Assembly (NCBI GenBank): GCA_963678565.1
Contig: OY782875.1
Span: 1,922,001-1,986,000 of the forward strand
Length of the DNA stretch: 64,000 nucleotides
From: SKHV01 sp963678565
Lineage (GTDB): Bacteria > Bacteroidota > Bacteroidia > Bacteroidales > Prolixibacteraceae
Direction: 5' to 3'
Shown here: positions 1 through 8,896 of the stretch, one piece after another
How the letters are laid out: every line of letters starts with the position of its first letter
Position numbering within the stretch: position 1 is the stretch's first letter
Translations under genes and position numbers: made by a program
The notes under the pieces: model-generated
What the model saw: the letters and a program-made list of their open reading frames with translations, nothing else
Told to the model about the DNA's origin: nothing
Databases searched by the model: none

Positions 1-731
1 GAGGGTTTATTTAAAATCCGATGAATGGCTTCTTTATCTCCAGCCAGATTAAATCGATATAAACCTTTGTATATTAACCAATAAATAAAAAATGAAACGC
101 CTGTCCATAACAGATGATCCATCATTCGGTTTTGATTTAGAACAGGAATAAAAATCAGGATAAACCATATTACCAAAAGCAACAACGTGAAAACCCAGGT
201 ATATTTTAACCATTGTTTTTTATCGCGGGGGATTTGGCTTTTAACAATCAGAAAGTAGCAGGCTAAACTTTGGATAATAGTGAATACCATTGCCAAATAA
301 TATTCAATAGAATAAATAATACCTCTGTTCCTTACAAGCGAATCTGCTTTTATAAGGTTGAAATCCATATCCAAATCGATGAGCACATTTAGAAACAAGA
401 ATATCATAAAGGGCAATGTGAGTAGCCATAGTTTGTTGCTATTGGCCATTTTGTGTTGAACCGACTTAAGAATAAAAACGAATATTGGAACATAGAATAA
501 AAGTATCCATGGCACATCATCACCCAAAAAGTCAATAAAATAGTATTGCTCATCAAGGCCTTTTTTGCAGGCCCAATCATTTAATCCCATAATAATTATC
601 AATAGTATGGAGTAGGCTAAAAACCGGTTGGTTTTATCATTGAATAACTTTCCAAACAACAGAGCCAAACTAAACAGAATTCCTTGTGAAAGTCCTAAAA
701 GGATAAATATGTCAATCCATTCTAATGTCAT
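1..731 (-). CDS. Membrane-embedded AraC-type regulator, N-terminal part (truncated by window edge)
   Basis: The minus frame opens at ATG 729-731 and stays open to the left edge, giving about 243 residues (starts MTLEWIDIFILLGLSQG). It has at least six hydrophobic segments separated by short loops. A multi-TM N-terminal half opening with this kind of sequence is common in Bacteroidota proteins that end in an AraC-type HTH domain. That domain would lie beyond position 1 and is not visible, so the regulator call is inference; the membrane protein call is direct. Confidence 0.6.
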   Translation of the reverse strand, partial: MTLEWIDIFILLGLSQGILFSLALLFGKLFNDKTNRFLAYSILLIIIMGLNDWACKKGLDEQYYFIDFLGDDVPWILLFYVPIFVFILKSVQHKMANSNKLWLLTLPFMIFLFLNVLIDLDMDFNLIKADSLVRNRGIIYSIEYYLAMVFTIIQSLACYFLIVKSQIPRDKKQWLKYTWVFTLLLLVIWFILIFIPVLNQNRMMDHLLWTGVSFFIYWLIYKGLYRFNLAGDKEAIHRILNKP

Positions 732-852
732 TCTACTACATTAAAGTATGTTTTATGTATCAAAATTGAATTTACAAAATCTAACATATATTTGTTAAAT
801 CAACTTTACTGAACTTGCAATAATTCTTAAATCTACCTTGTTAAAGAAATTA

Positions 853-1572
853 CTAATAATATACTTCTCCACCAGATACTTTCAGTTCTATGTTTTGTTC
901 TTTCAGTTTCACAAAGATACTGTCTTGTACAGCCTTTACAACACTTTTATTGTAAGTATTCACGTTAGCTGAATTGATGTATTCTTCTATGTCTATCCAT
1001 TTTGCTTTAATAATTTCAGATGTATCTTTTATGTTTATTTTATCAGACAATGCCTTTGCTGTACAGACCATATAAATATTTGATTCACCAAACTGACCAT
1101 TGGGGAAATGACCTATACTCATAATTGATTCAAACTTGATATTTATTCCGGTTTCTTCAAAAACTTCACGCATTAAAGCATTTTTAATTGTTTCGCCTTT
1201 ATCAATATGACCTCCGGGAAGCTTGTAGTCTTTGGAAAACTTTTCTTTTACAACTAATAACTTGTGCTGATGTATTACAATTGCACCAACACCAGCAATG
1301 AAGTTTTTAGTGGTCGGAATATATGAATTCACGGTCTGCTTTTTTACCAACATTAAGCTTTTATTATCGCAATGATGAAATTCGAAACCTAACTTCGTTA
1401 AAACAGGAATAAAATCTGATTTTTCAATCGGTATGTTAATCCATAATAGTTTCTTATTAATTAATGAGTCAATTATCACTTCTAGCTCAAAAGAAAATTT
1501 ACTTTGCGTTAGATTAATGTTTGCTCCATCAATCTTCGCACCACTATATCTATCTTCGGTATATGTAAGCAT
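853..1572 (-). CDS. Nudix hydrolase with NUDT6-like pre-Nudix domain
   Basis: 239 aa. A complete Nudix box is visible: G121, E127, R135-E136, E139-E140, G142 in the GX5EX7REUXEEXGU pattern, so a metal-dependent pyrophosphohydrolase acting on a nucleoside diphosphate derivative is expected. Residues 1-95 resemble the N-terminal domain of the NUDT6 (antisense FGF) subgroup, seen in motifs such as YSGAKIDG and KLGFEFHHC. The substrate cannot be told. The stop of the EFR1 gene upstream lies 11 bp away, so co-transcription is likely. No ACR repeat separates the two genes. Confidence 0.85.
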   Translation of the reverse strand: MLTYTEDRYSGAKIDGANINLTQSKFSFELEVIIDSLINKKLLWINIPIEKSDFIPVLTKLGFEFHHCDNKSLMLVKKQTVNSYIPTTKNFIAGVGAIVIHQHKLLVVKEKFSKDYKLPGGHIDKGETIKNALMREVFEETGINIKFESIMSIGHFPNGQFGESNIYMVCTAKALSDKINIKDTSEIIKAKWIDIEEYINSANVNTYNKSVVKAVQDSIFVKLKEQNIELKVSGGEVYY

Positions 1573-1583
1573 AAAGTAAGTTT

Positions 1584-2384
1584 CTAATAAAATAAGTCTG
1601 GCTCTTTTGGCTCACTATATAGATTGTGTAAGCGTATGGAAGCTTCTTTCACTTTACTTTCTTTTATCGATCGTGCATTTTCAGGGCAGCTTTTTATACA
1701 CGCACAACAGCTTATACATTTCTCTGTATCAATTTGACTGGTATCCGCAGGATTAATTGCCCCAGTAGGACAAACACCGGCACAAATTCCTTTTTTTGAG
1801 CATTTGTCGCTAATCGAAATAAAGTCGACACTCCAAAGTTCAGTAACTCCCCCATATGGATAATTGCCTGGCATTTGTAATTTTGATATTTCTTTTGATG
1901 CTGATATCGATAGTAATTTCGCTTGGATTTCTTTTCCAAAGGAATAAGCCAGTTCTATATCATAAGCATTAGGACGATTTAGAGCTACAGGTATTTCTGA
2001 GCTAGAAAATGAGTGCTCACCAATAAACGCAGCTCCAGCAATCGGAATACATCCTCTATCTTTTAAAATATCATTAAGTTCTAAAAGAGCATTACCATAA
2101 GTCCGGTTTCCATAAACAACAACACAAATAACCAGAGTATCTTGGGCTACTAATTTTTTCAAACAATCGTTAATGAGTGCGGGAACTCTTGCCATATAAA
2201 CAGGTACTCCTACAACCAATAAATCATTTTCTGATGCTTGTATAAAAGCTTCTCTTCCTTGCTCTTTAGTAATGTCATATAGCTCTTCTGTTTCAAAATC
2301 TAAACACTTCGCAATACTATTAATAATTTTTTTTGTAGTTCCTGTAGGCGAAAAATACACCTGCTTTAATGTCCTTATTTTCAT
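1584..2384 (-). CDS. EFR1-family flavodoxin-ferredoxin fusion
   Basis: 266 aa, cytoplasmic. The N-terminus has the FMN phosphate-binding loop FSPTGTTKK (residues 11-19) of flavodoxins. The C-terminus has two 4Fe-4S motifs of the CxxxxxCxxxCP and CxxCxxCxxxCP type at about residues 193-238. This domain order is that of EFR1 proteins, thought to transfer single electrons between flavin and Fe-S centres; the redox partner is unknown. It probably forms an operon with the Nudix gene 11 bp downstream. Start M-K-I-R is directly followed by the flavodoxin fold. Confidence 0.85.
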   Translation of the reverse strand: MKIRTLKQVYFSPTGTTKKIINSIAKCLDFETEELYDITKEQGREAFIQASENDLLVVGVPVYMARVPALINDCLKKLVAQDTLVICVVVYGNRTYGNALLELNDILKDRGCIPIAGAAFIGEHSFSSSEIPVALNRPNAYDIELAYSFGKEIQAKLLSISASKEISKLQMPGNYPYGGVTELWSVDFISISDKCSKKGICAGVCPTGAINPADTSQIDTEKCISCCACIKSCPENARSIKESKVKEASIRLHNLYSEPKEPDLFY

Positions 2385-2457
2385 TTCTGAGTAATTTTAA
2401 TAATTCTAAGGACAAAATTATTCTAGTTCAAAATGAAATAATAGTACAAATTCGACA

Positions 2458-3300
2458 TTAGGCGAACTTGGCAATTTGAAGTAATGATTTCTTGCTTTGA
2501 ACAAAAGCCTTTGGTGTATTTCCAGTGAAACGCTTAAAATCTCGGTTGTAGTGCATTTGGTCGAAGTAACCATTTTCGTATGCTATATCGGATATTTTAG
2601 TATAATCCTTTTTATATAAAAGTTGATTTATTCCATTTTGGAAACGATTTATAAGAGCAAATGTTTTTGCTGAGACTCCAATATACTTATTGAATTGGCG
2701 TTCCAATTGTCGTTGATTTATATTGTTCTGCTCGCAAAAAACATTTAACGGTTGAGAAAATGAGTTTTGTTTTAAAGAATTAAAAATTGTTTGGAAATTA
2801 TCAAAATCGGATAATCTACTATTTAGCATACTCAGCAATTCTGACTCCAAAATACTTAACTGCAATTTTGTGTCAGCGGCTTCTTTTATACGTTCTAAAA
2901 CAGAGTCAGATATTTTCAATCCTGCCTCGACAGCCCCTAACAGTTGGTTTTTATATTCAGACACAGGTGTTTGTGAAAATGGATAAAACCCTTCAGGATA
3001 AAAACATATTCCAATCATGTGTACGTCTCCATCAACTATAAGTTTTTGTGCTAAGTGATTATCTTGCAAACCAGAAAAGAAAATATTTTCCAAATCATTT
3101 TTCTTTCCATTTTGATATAAATAGTGCTGTGTCTCGCTCAGATTAATACGAACATTAATATTACGTGTAGTAATAATATTATGTTGAAGGGTGATGTTTT
3201 CAGAACGGATTTTCCAAAAAAACTTGATATACCTCCTTAATAAGATACTTTGAACTTGATATTTTTTTATTTGATTTTCCACTTGAGTATTTTCATTCAA
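2458..3300 (-). CDS. AraC-family transcriptional regulator
   Basis: 280 aa. The C-terminal third (about 175-275) carries the double helix-turn-helix of AraC/XylS proteins, with the hallmark stretch KISDIAYENGYFDQMHYNRDF and then FTGNTPKAF. The N-terminal part resembles the DUF6597-type ligand domain commonly paired with it in Bacteroidota. It is a DNA-binding activator with an unknown effector. The gene lies 73 bp upstream of the EFR1 gene in the same direction and may control it or the NTF2-like gene upstream; this is inferred from position only. Confidence 0.85.
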   Translation of the reverse strand: MNENTQVENQIKKYQVQSILLRRYIKFFWKIRSENITLQHNIITTRNINVRINLSETQHYLYQNGKKNDLENIFFSGLQDNHLAQKLIVDGDVHMIGICFYPEGFYPFSQTPVSEYKNQLLGAVEAGLKISDSVLERIKEAADTKLQLSILESELLSMLNSRLSDFDNFQTIFNSLKQNSFSQPLNVFCEQNNINQRQLERQFNKYIGVSAKTFALINRFQNGINQLLYKKDYTKISDIAYENGYFDQMHYNRDFKRFTGNTPKAFVQSKKSLLQIAKFA

Positions 3301-3390
3301 AGCTACAGATATTGTAATTAAAACCCAATGTGTAGAGTTACTTCTCGCACTTGCAATTTGTTTCAGGCAGTGTTTTTTAGTAAATTTAAA

Positions 3391-3771
3391 TCAGGGTAGT
3401 TGCATAATACTTGCACCAACAACTTTCAAAGTATGGTCAAATCGCTTCCAAACTCTAAAATATCTAAATTGTCCCTCTATCGGTTTTCCCATCATTTTTC
3501 CTTTTGTGGTCATAGTTACAATTGAAAGTGCGGTGTCTCCAATTATTTTAATGTCGTCAATTGCTGTTGAAGCAGATTCAATAATCATTGTTTTTGCTCT
3601 ATGAGAGTTTAAGTCCATTTCTTTAGTTATTATTTGCCCTGCTGGTGCAATTGCAACTAAATCATCGCGCAATAGTTGGTCAAGAGTTTCCACATTGTTT
3701 GCAAGTTGAGCTGCAAAAAGTTTATCTTCCGCTTCAACAACATCTTCTCTCATAATTTCTGTTTTGCCCAT
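3391..3771 (-). CDS. NTF2-like protein (SnoaL/DUF4440 type)
   Basis: 126 aa. The pattern of an N-terminal helix pair (VEAEDKLFAAQLANNVETLDQLL), a strand DDLVAIAPAG, then alternating strands ending FRVWKRF and LKVVGASIMQLP fits the small cone-shaped NTF2-like fold of the DUF4440 group. Such proteins are enzymes or ligand carriers; no catalytic residue can be assigned here. It is the last gene before the first ACR repeat (3861). Confidence 0.7.
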   Translation of the reverse strand: MGKTEIMREDVVEAEDKLFAAQLANNVETLDQLLRDDLVAIAPAGQIITKEMDLNSHRAKTMIIESASTAIDDIKIIGDTALSIVTMTTKGKMMGKPIEGQFRYFRVWKRFDHTLKVVGASIMQLP

Positions 3772-3860
3772 ATTCTGATTTATTTGTTTATTATCGATTT
3801 ATCAATCATTACAATTCTGATAGATGAGTGTTTTTAATTAGTTTGTATCAAAATTAAACC
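3772..3860. other. Intergenic stretch between NTF2-like gene and ACR1
   Basis: AT-rich spacer that should hold the promoter of the NTF2-like gene. No repeat or convincing hairpin is seen. Confidence 0.3.
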
Positions 3861-3985
3861 TAACGATAAATTGTTTGTTGTCGTTGCGGAATTCTAAGAG
3901 CGGTATTGTCGATAGGAGGGGACACTCAAAAAGGAGCAACGGCAACGAGCTTATGGTTACCCACACTGCAATATACAAGATGTTT
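3861..3985 (-). repeat. ACR1, attC-like imperfect palindrome
   Basis: Leftmost copy of the array repeat. It starts TAACGATAAATTG and has the inner block TTGCGGAATTCTAAGAGCG and the right arm CACTGCAATATACAAGATG, but its right core is degenerate (GTTTG instead of GTTA). It ends 8 bp before the stop of the lipoprotein gene at 3994. Confidence 0.75.
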
Positions 3986-3993
3986 GGGACTGT

Positions 3994-4527
3994 TTAATAT
4001 CCTAACACATTTGCATCTACAAAGAATATTGAATGAATGTCGATGTGATAGTCTGAAGTAAGTACTTCATCGGTTACTGTATTTATTTTCAAGGAGAATT
4101 CGTCCTTTTTTATATACTCTTTTAAGTCTATTTGAGTCGTCTCTAATTCTACATATTTGTCAACGTTCGACGGAATATTATCGTTCCATGCAATTTTTAC
4201 ATTTGATAAACTATCGGCTGAAATAAATATTTCTATTGATTTTAGAAATCCCAAATTCCCATTTGATGGAGAGGTAAGAGTTAAAGCCATTTGAGTTAGT
4301 TTTATTTCTTCAACCAAGTCTTTTTTAGTGTTGTTCACAGCAAAAGTTGATTCTGTATTTGACTTAATATCAGGAGTTAAAATATTAAATGGAAGATTGA
4401 TAACAGAAGAGGACGGAATTACAATCGTTTCGTTATATTCTAAATTAAACTGGGTCAATGTATCAATACTCATACATCCGGCAAATAATATAAATGTTGA
4501 AACGAAAATTAACAATGTATTTTTCAT
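3994..4527 (-). CDS. Lipoprotein of unknown function
   Basis: 177 aa. The N-terminus MKNTLLIFVSTFILFAGC is a signal peptide with a lipobox (FAGC, Cys18), so the mature protein should be lipid-anchored in the periplasm or on the surface. The rest is beta-rich with alternating polar and hydrophobic residues. I do not recognise a family. It is a single-gene unit lying directly after ACR1 on the gene strand. Confidence 0.7.
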   Translation of the reverse strand: MKNTLLIFVSTFILFAGCMSIDTLTQFNLEYNETIVIPSSSVINLPFNILTPDIKSNTESTFAVNNTKKDLVEEIKLTQMALTLTSPSNGNLGFLKSIEIFISADSLSNVKIAWNDNIPSNVDKYVELETTQIDLKEYIKKDEFSLKINTVTDEVLTSDYHIDIHSIFFVDANVLGY

Positions 4528-4648
4528 ATCTGTTTATTTAATGGTAGTAAATGAGAAATAAACTTAATCATATGTTTTTGGTTTCAAAATAAATAAAGCC
4601 AAATCTTTAGATCATAGATTATATGCCATTAGCTTTTTAGCTTGCCGA

Positions 4649-4700
4649 TGACGGAAAATTGTATATTATCGGTGCGGAATTCGAAGAGCGGTAACGTCCT
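4649..4700 (-). repeat. ACR2, left half only, fused to a different repeat
   Basis: The sequence from GACGGAAAATTGTATATT to CGAAGAGCGGTAACGTC matches the left half of the ACR family, then switches abruptly at about 4700 into another dispersed repeat. No GTTA-type right half of this family follows. Confidence 0.65.
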
Positions 4701-4777
4701 GTAAGCTTATTAACAAGCTTGGCTTTCGTGTGTTGGTTGTGTGGGGCTTGGCAATGTGCTTACAATTTATGTTGGAT
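4701..4777. repeat. Second dispersed repeat, copy 1
   Basis: GTAAGCTTATTAACAAGCTT followed by GGGGCTTGGCAATGTGCTT is repeated at 36573-36649 with a few mismatches. It abuts the half repeat ACR2, so it either replaced the missing half or inserted there. The 4528-4874 gap contains only ACR2, this element and AT-rich spacer. Confidence 0.65.
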
Positions 4778-4874
4778 GTTGTAATATACTATAAATTAAT
4801 GCTTCAGTTTCCTATAGTTAAGCTCCCACCTTGTAAATATAGATTTCCGTAAGTCTCATATATTGAAAGTTGTT

Positions 4875-7112
4875 TTACCCCGCATAGCTATGCATACCGC
4901 CAAGTAAAAAGTTGACACCAAAATAGGTAAACAACACCGAAAAGAAAGCAATAACCATAAAAATATGAAAGGTCATTGGTTGCTGGAGGCGTTTCAGTGA
5001 GCGTGTGTGCAGCGGAAAGGAATAGATAAGCAGCGTGATTAATGCCCATACTTCTTTGGGATCCCAACCCCAATAGCGCCCCCACGATACGTTTGCCCAT
5101 ACTGCTCCGATAAAAGTGCCTGTTGCCAATAGAAATACCGCAGGGTAGAGTATCAGCTGACTGATAATTTGCAGTTGCTCAATAGGAAAAAAGTTTTTGT
5201 TTTGTGAAAATCGGAGGATGATTGCGGCTATTCCGTTAAACATCATAAAGGCAAACAGCAGGTACGACACCATTATGGTCATTACGTGAATACTTAAAAG
5301 TGGTGACGACAATACTGGCATTAAATGGGTGATTTGCGGATTGCTGCGCCCCATCATCGACACCATCAGGGCAAGACCGCCCAATAACAGTCCGAAAGGC
5401 AAAACCATTCGGAGTTTCTTTTGTAAAAACAACGATACTAACAGCGATGCCCACGCCAAAAATTGCATTGTTTCGTAACCATTCGATGCCGGAAAATGTT
5501 GGCTGACGATGCCTCGTAACGCAATAAAAACCGTGAGGTAAATGAATCCGCAGAGGATAATGGTATTTAATGCCCAAATGGCTGGTCTCGATGCCGGTTT
5601 TACCCTAATTAATCGGCGGATAAAATAAACAAATCCCATAATGCCGATGGTAACAAAGAGCATTGCCAAATATTTGGTGTAGTCTATTTTATTGTAAAGT
5701 TTTTCGGCGTTGTAAGCAGTGTGCGATGGGAGCAAATTGCCAGCTTGTTTGGTTTGGTATTCTTTCAGTTTGTGTGTTAATTCTACAACATTGGAGTACT
5801 CTTTTTTCATTAGCATTTCGCGCATATAATCCATCGAACGGCGGATGAAAATATAGGTATCACCATCCAATTCTTTTGGCAATTGACTATTGGTGGCATA
5901 CCAATTTAAAGTCTGTTCCGAGTTTGCATATGGAAATATCTTTGTCAATTCGCCTGCATACAACATACTGATAATGTTGTATTTTTCATCGGCTTCTTTT
6001 ATGCCTTTTTCATCGGCAACGGTTTCGCCTTTAAATATTTTCAGCAATTCGGGTTCAAGTTGGTAGGCATTTTCATTGGTGAAAAAATCATCGAACGAGG
6101 CATATTTCCCGTCAATGCCTAAAAGGTTTTGCACTGCTTTACTTTTTATCTTGATTACCTCCTGTTTTTTCCAACTCGAATAGTAAAATAACCATCCGGT
6201 AAAAAACTGTTCCGAAGTGAGATTTTTGTACGATGATTTTCCGTAAAGTTTGAGCGTAAAATCGTTAGCAAGGGTTTGAAGCGGACAAATACGACCGTTG
6301 TAATAAACGTATAAATCGCAAAACTCGGCAGCTACATCTTTGGGCAAAACTTTTGGAGTAGCGTTACTGCTTGCTGCCCTAATACCCATTGTGCCAAACA
6401 GAAGCAAGATAACAAGTGCTGTATTTTTCAGCAAAGGATGATGAAGCAATTCTCTAAATCGGCTCTTTTTTCCAAAGAAATACAACACAAACGAGAGCAA
6501 TAATAAAACATACCCTGCATAAGTAACGGCAATGCCAATTGGGTCGTGCGATACCGAAAGTCGCGTTCCCAAACCATCGTTGTCGTAGCCCGATTGATAA
6601 AACCGATAACCTTTGAATGATACAATATTGTTCATTGACACTGTTTCAGAAAGCGTTTTCCTGTTGCTGTCAGTCAGGATTATCCGACTTTCGAAATCCT
6701 GTGGGGTTTGTGTGCCCGGATAATAATTGACATTAAATCCGTTCAATTCGATTGAAAACGGAAGCTCGTGAAGGTTGCCGTTTTTCTGAATGTAACTGTT
6801 ACTTGTTTTTCCCTGACGAAGATGAATGCTGCCGCTTTTGCCGCTAATCCACGTAATAAATGCACCTAAAAGAATTACTAAAAAAGCAATATGAAGAAGA
6901 AAAACGATGTGCTTGCGTTGCAATTTCATTTTGAGCAGATAAAACAAGGCGAATATTGCCAAAACCGCCCAAAAAATAACAAACCACACTGTGCCGTAAA
7001 TGTGATGAGCAACAAAAGATGTTCCTTTTAACTGTTCGATAATTGTTGCCGATGCTAATACTACGACCATTATTGCGAGCAGTCCGAAACTGATTTTTTT
7101 CAAATTCTTCAT
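4875..7112 (-). CDS. ccsBA: Cytochrome c biogenesis protein, fused ResB/Ccs1-CcsA (CcsBA)
   Basis: About 745 aa from the start at 7112; an in-frame ATG at 7139 would add nine residues, but MKNLKKISFGLLAIMVVV looks like the real first TM. The N-terminal part is ResB-like (several TMs and a large extracytoplasmic domain). The C-terminal part has CcsA TMs and the haem-handling WWD signature (WGRYWGWDPKEVWAL). The fused protein exports haem and ligates it to CxxCH motifs outside the cytoplasm (System II). It is the last gene of the operon whose previous gene encodes a CxxCH di-haem protein, a likely client. Confidence 0.9.
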   Translation of the reverse strand: MKNLKKISFGLLAIMVVVLASATIIEQLKGTSFVAHHIYGTVWFVIFWAVLAIFALFYLLKMKLQRKHIVFLLHIAFLVILLGAFITWISGKSGSIHLRQGKTSNSYIQKNGNLHELPFSIELNGFNVNYYPGTQTPQDFESRIILTDSNRKTLSETVSMNNIVSFKGYRFYQSGYDNDGLGTRLSVSHDPIGIAVTYAGYVLLLLSFVLYFFGKKSRFRELLHHPLLKNTALVILLLFGTMGIRAASSNATPKVLPKDVAAEFCDLYVYYNGRICPLQTLANDFTLKLYGKSSYKNLTSEQFFTGWLFYYSSWKKQEVIKIKSKAVQNLLGIDGKYASFDDFFTNENAYQLEPELLKIFKGETVADEKGIKEADEKYNIISMLYAGELTKIFPYANSEQTLNWYATNSQLPKELDGDTYIFIRRSMDYMREMLMKKEYSNVVELTHKLKEYQTKQAGNLLPSHTAYNAEKLYNKIDYTKYLAMLFVTIGIMGFVYFIRRLIRVKPASRPAIWALNTIILCGFIYLTVFIALRGIVSQHFPASNGYETMQFLAWASLLVSLFLQKKLRMVLPFGLLLGGLALMVSMMGRSNPQITHLMPVLSSPLLSIHVMTIMVSYLLFAFMMFNGIAAIILRFSQNKNFFPIEQLQIISQLILYPAVFLLATGTFIGAVWANVSWGRYWGWDPKEVWALITLLIYSFPLHTRSLKRLQQPMTFHIFMVIAFFSVLFTYFGVNFLLGGMHSYAG

Positions 7113-7179
7113 AATACATAACAAGAGAACAAAGCCCATTTGACTCGATTCTCTTGTTTATTTCATTGATGTTATTTTT

Positions 7180-8796
7180 TTATATCGCATTAATAAATGC
7201 CACAACGGCATTGCGTTCTTCCGAGCTTAATTCACGAAATTTTTCGACAGACCAACGTGCATCGCTTTGGGAATTTCCGTGCCACATAATGGCTTCAATT
7301 ACATTACGTGCTCTAGAATCGTGCAATCGGTCGGCTGCTCCGGTACAAATCTGACTCAGCCCTCGTCCCCAAAGCGGCGTAGTACGACACCAACCTGTGC
7401 GAATATCGTTTTCCATATGCAATCTGTGTTGTACCAAATCGGTATATGGCCAAATGGTTTGATTGGGATAACTTGGCAAACGAGCATCGCCACGCGAGAA
7501 GAATAAATTGGGGTCGTAAACATCGTCATTGCCTGTTGTCCACGATGGACGGTGGCACGATGCACAACCTATTTCGGTAAATAATTCCTTACCCATTTGA
7601 ACATTTTCATCGTCCAAATCACGAGCGGCAGGAACAGCTAACCCTCTGTGCCAAACCATCAAGTCGGAATAGTCATCATCGGTCATTTCAACAGGTAGAG
7701 TGTCGCACAACAGATAGTTGTAAATGTCTTTTTCGACATTACCTGTAACATTAAAGTCGGGGAAATAAGTGTAGAATTTTTCTTGAACATTGGGGTCTTG
7801 CGATGCTGTTGTTGCATATGTTTTTGTCATATAATGATAACGACGATTGTTCCGTGTTACATTAGTGATATTCCAAATTGCATTAGAACCCGGTCCATCT
7901 TGCAATGGTCCACGAGTTAAACCGTAAGTAAAACGGTAGGGATGTTCTTCTCCATCGCCTTGTTTTGTGTTTTTATACTGTTTAACCCATTCGCCATTGG
8001 CAAAAAAGGCAGGGTTTAATGTAGCGTGAGCCGACTCTTTAATGTATTGTGCTTTAAGCGAATCGTCTGGTATGGCATCCAACAAACCTGAACCGTAAAT
8101 TCCAATTGTTGATTCTAAACGAACGATGACATCGGAATAAGCTACAGTTGATGTAACACCGTTTTTGGTAACTTCTAACGGCACGTAAAAAGCTTCTTCG
8201 GGAATGGTTACTTCGGGATATATCAATTGGTAGGTTTCTCCATCGGGAAATGTATTTCCCCATTCATCGGTGTGAGACAACCAATCGATAGTGATTTGTG
8301 TTTCGTCAACAGGTGGAGTAAACGGCTCAACGGCTTGGGTTTGTGGCATTCCGGTAAGTGAGCTTAAATACGTGTCGGAATTATCGGTAATTACCAGCAA
8401 ATAGCCATTTCCTGTTTCGTTGGAATCGTATTCTGTTTGACGTTTTCCGTGTCCGTAGCCGGGATGACAAGCAATACAACTGGTGCGTAACCACAGCGGA
8501 CCTAATCCGCCCATCGGGCTTTTGCTTGGGTCGGTGGTTACAAAAATATCTTCGAAAAAACCTTCTCCTACCTTAAATTCAGCTTCCAACCCTGCATTTT
8601 CAATGGCAGGAGTTGGCTGTTCGTAAGCACTCGACGAAATATTGAACGTTGTTCCCAGTTTTCCTCCGGCATACCATTCGGCAGACAATTCTGTTTCTTT
8701 GCCATCGTCATCTCCGCCTATAATATCATCATCATCTCTACACGATGCCAATAGAGAGATAATGATGCTCATAAAAATTAAATATCTGAATTTCAT
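7180..8796 (-). CDS. Di-haem oxidoreductase (DUF1111, thiol oxidoreductase-like) lipoprotein
   Basis: 538 aa. The lipobox LLASC (Cys19) is followed by an acidic DDDD stretch typical of exported Bacteroidota lipoproteins. Two haem c motifs are seen: C107-IA-C110-H111 and C411-AS-C414-H415. The C-terminal CRTTPLWGRG and LHDSRARNVIEAIMWHG are signatures of the DUF1111 di-haem family, distantly related to MauG and cytochrome c peroxidase. It follows imelysin and precedes CcsBA, which probably matures it. Family members often sit in iron-uptake loci. Confidence 0.9.
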   Translation of the reverse strand: MKFRYLIFMSIIISLLASCRDDDDIIGGDDDGKETELSAEWYAGGKLGTTFNISSSAYEQPTPAIENAGLEAEFKVGEGFFEDIFVTTDPSKSPMGGLGPLWLRTSCIACHPGYGHGKRQTEYDSNETGNGYLLVITDNSDTYLSSLTGMPQTQAVEPFTPPVDETQITIDWLSHTDEWGNTFPDGETYQLIYPEVTIPEEAFYVPLEVTKNGVTSTVAYSDVIVRLESTIGIYGSGLLDAIPDDSLKAQYIKESAHATLNPAFFANGEWVKQYKNTKQGDGEEHPYRFTYGLTRGPLQDGPGSNAIWNITNVTRNNRRYHYMTKTYATTASQDPNVQEKFYTYFPDFNVTGNVEKDIYNYLLCDTLPVEMTDDDYSDLMVWHRGLAVPAARDLDDENVQMGKELFTEIGCASCHRPSWTTGNDDVYDPNLFFSRGDARLPSYPNQTIWPYTDLVQHRLHMENDIRTGWCRTTPLWGRGLSQICTGAADRLHDSRARNVIEAIMWHGNSQSDARWSVEKFRELSSEERNAVVAFINAI

Positions 8797-8818
8797 AGTG
8801 TCATTTTTTTATATATGC

Positions 8819-8849
8819 AACCTCAGGCAATTAATAACTACCTGAGGTT
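8819..8849. promoter_or_regulatory. Hairpin between imelysin and di-haem oxidoreductase genes
   Basis: AACCTCAGG (8819-8827) and CCTGAGGTT (8841-8849) form a perfect 9-bp stem. On the minus strand no U-tract follows, so it looks more like an mRNA-processing or attenuation hairpin within the operon than a full terminator. A T-rich run follows on the plus strand. Confidence 0.5.
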
Positions 8850-8896
8850 TTGTTCTTTTTTGTATGACGAATTTTATGTTGTCAATACAAAATGTT

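Noticed and set aside
3340..3385. Possible ACR remnant between AraC and NTF2-like genes
   Set aside because: Only CGCACTTGCAATTTGTTT resembles a right arm; too short to claim.
5236..5577. Minus-strand ORF of 113 aa within ccsBA
   Set aside because: Shadow frame inside a well-supported membrane protein gene.
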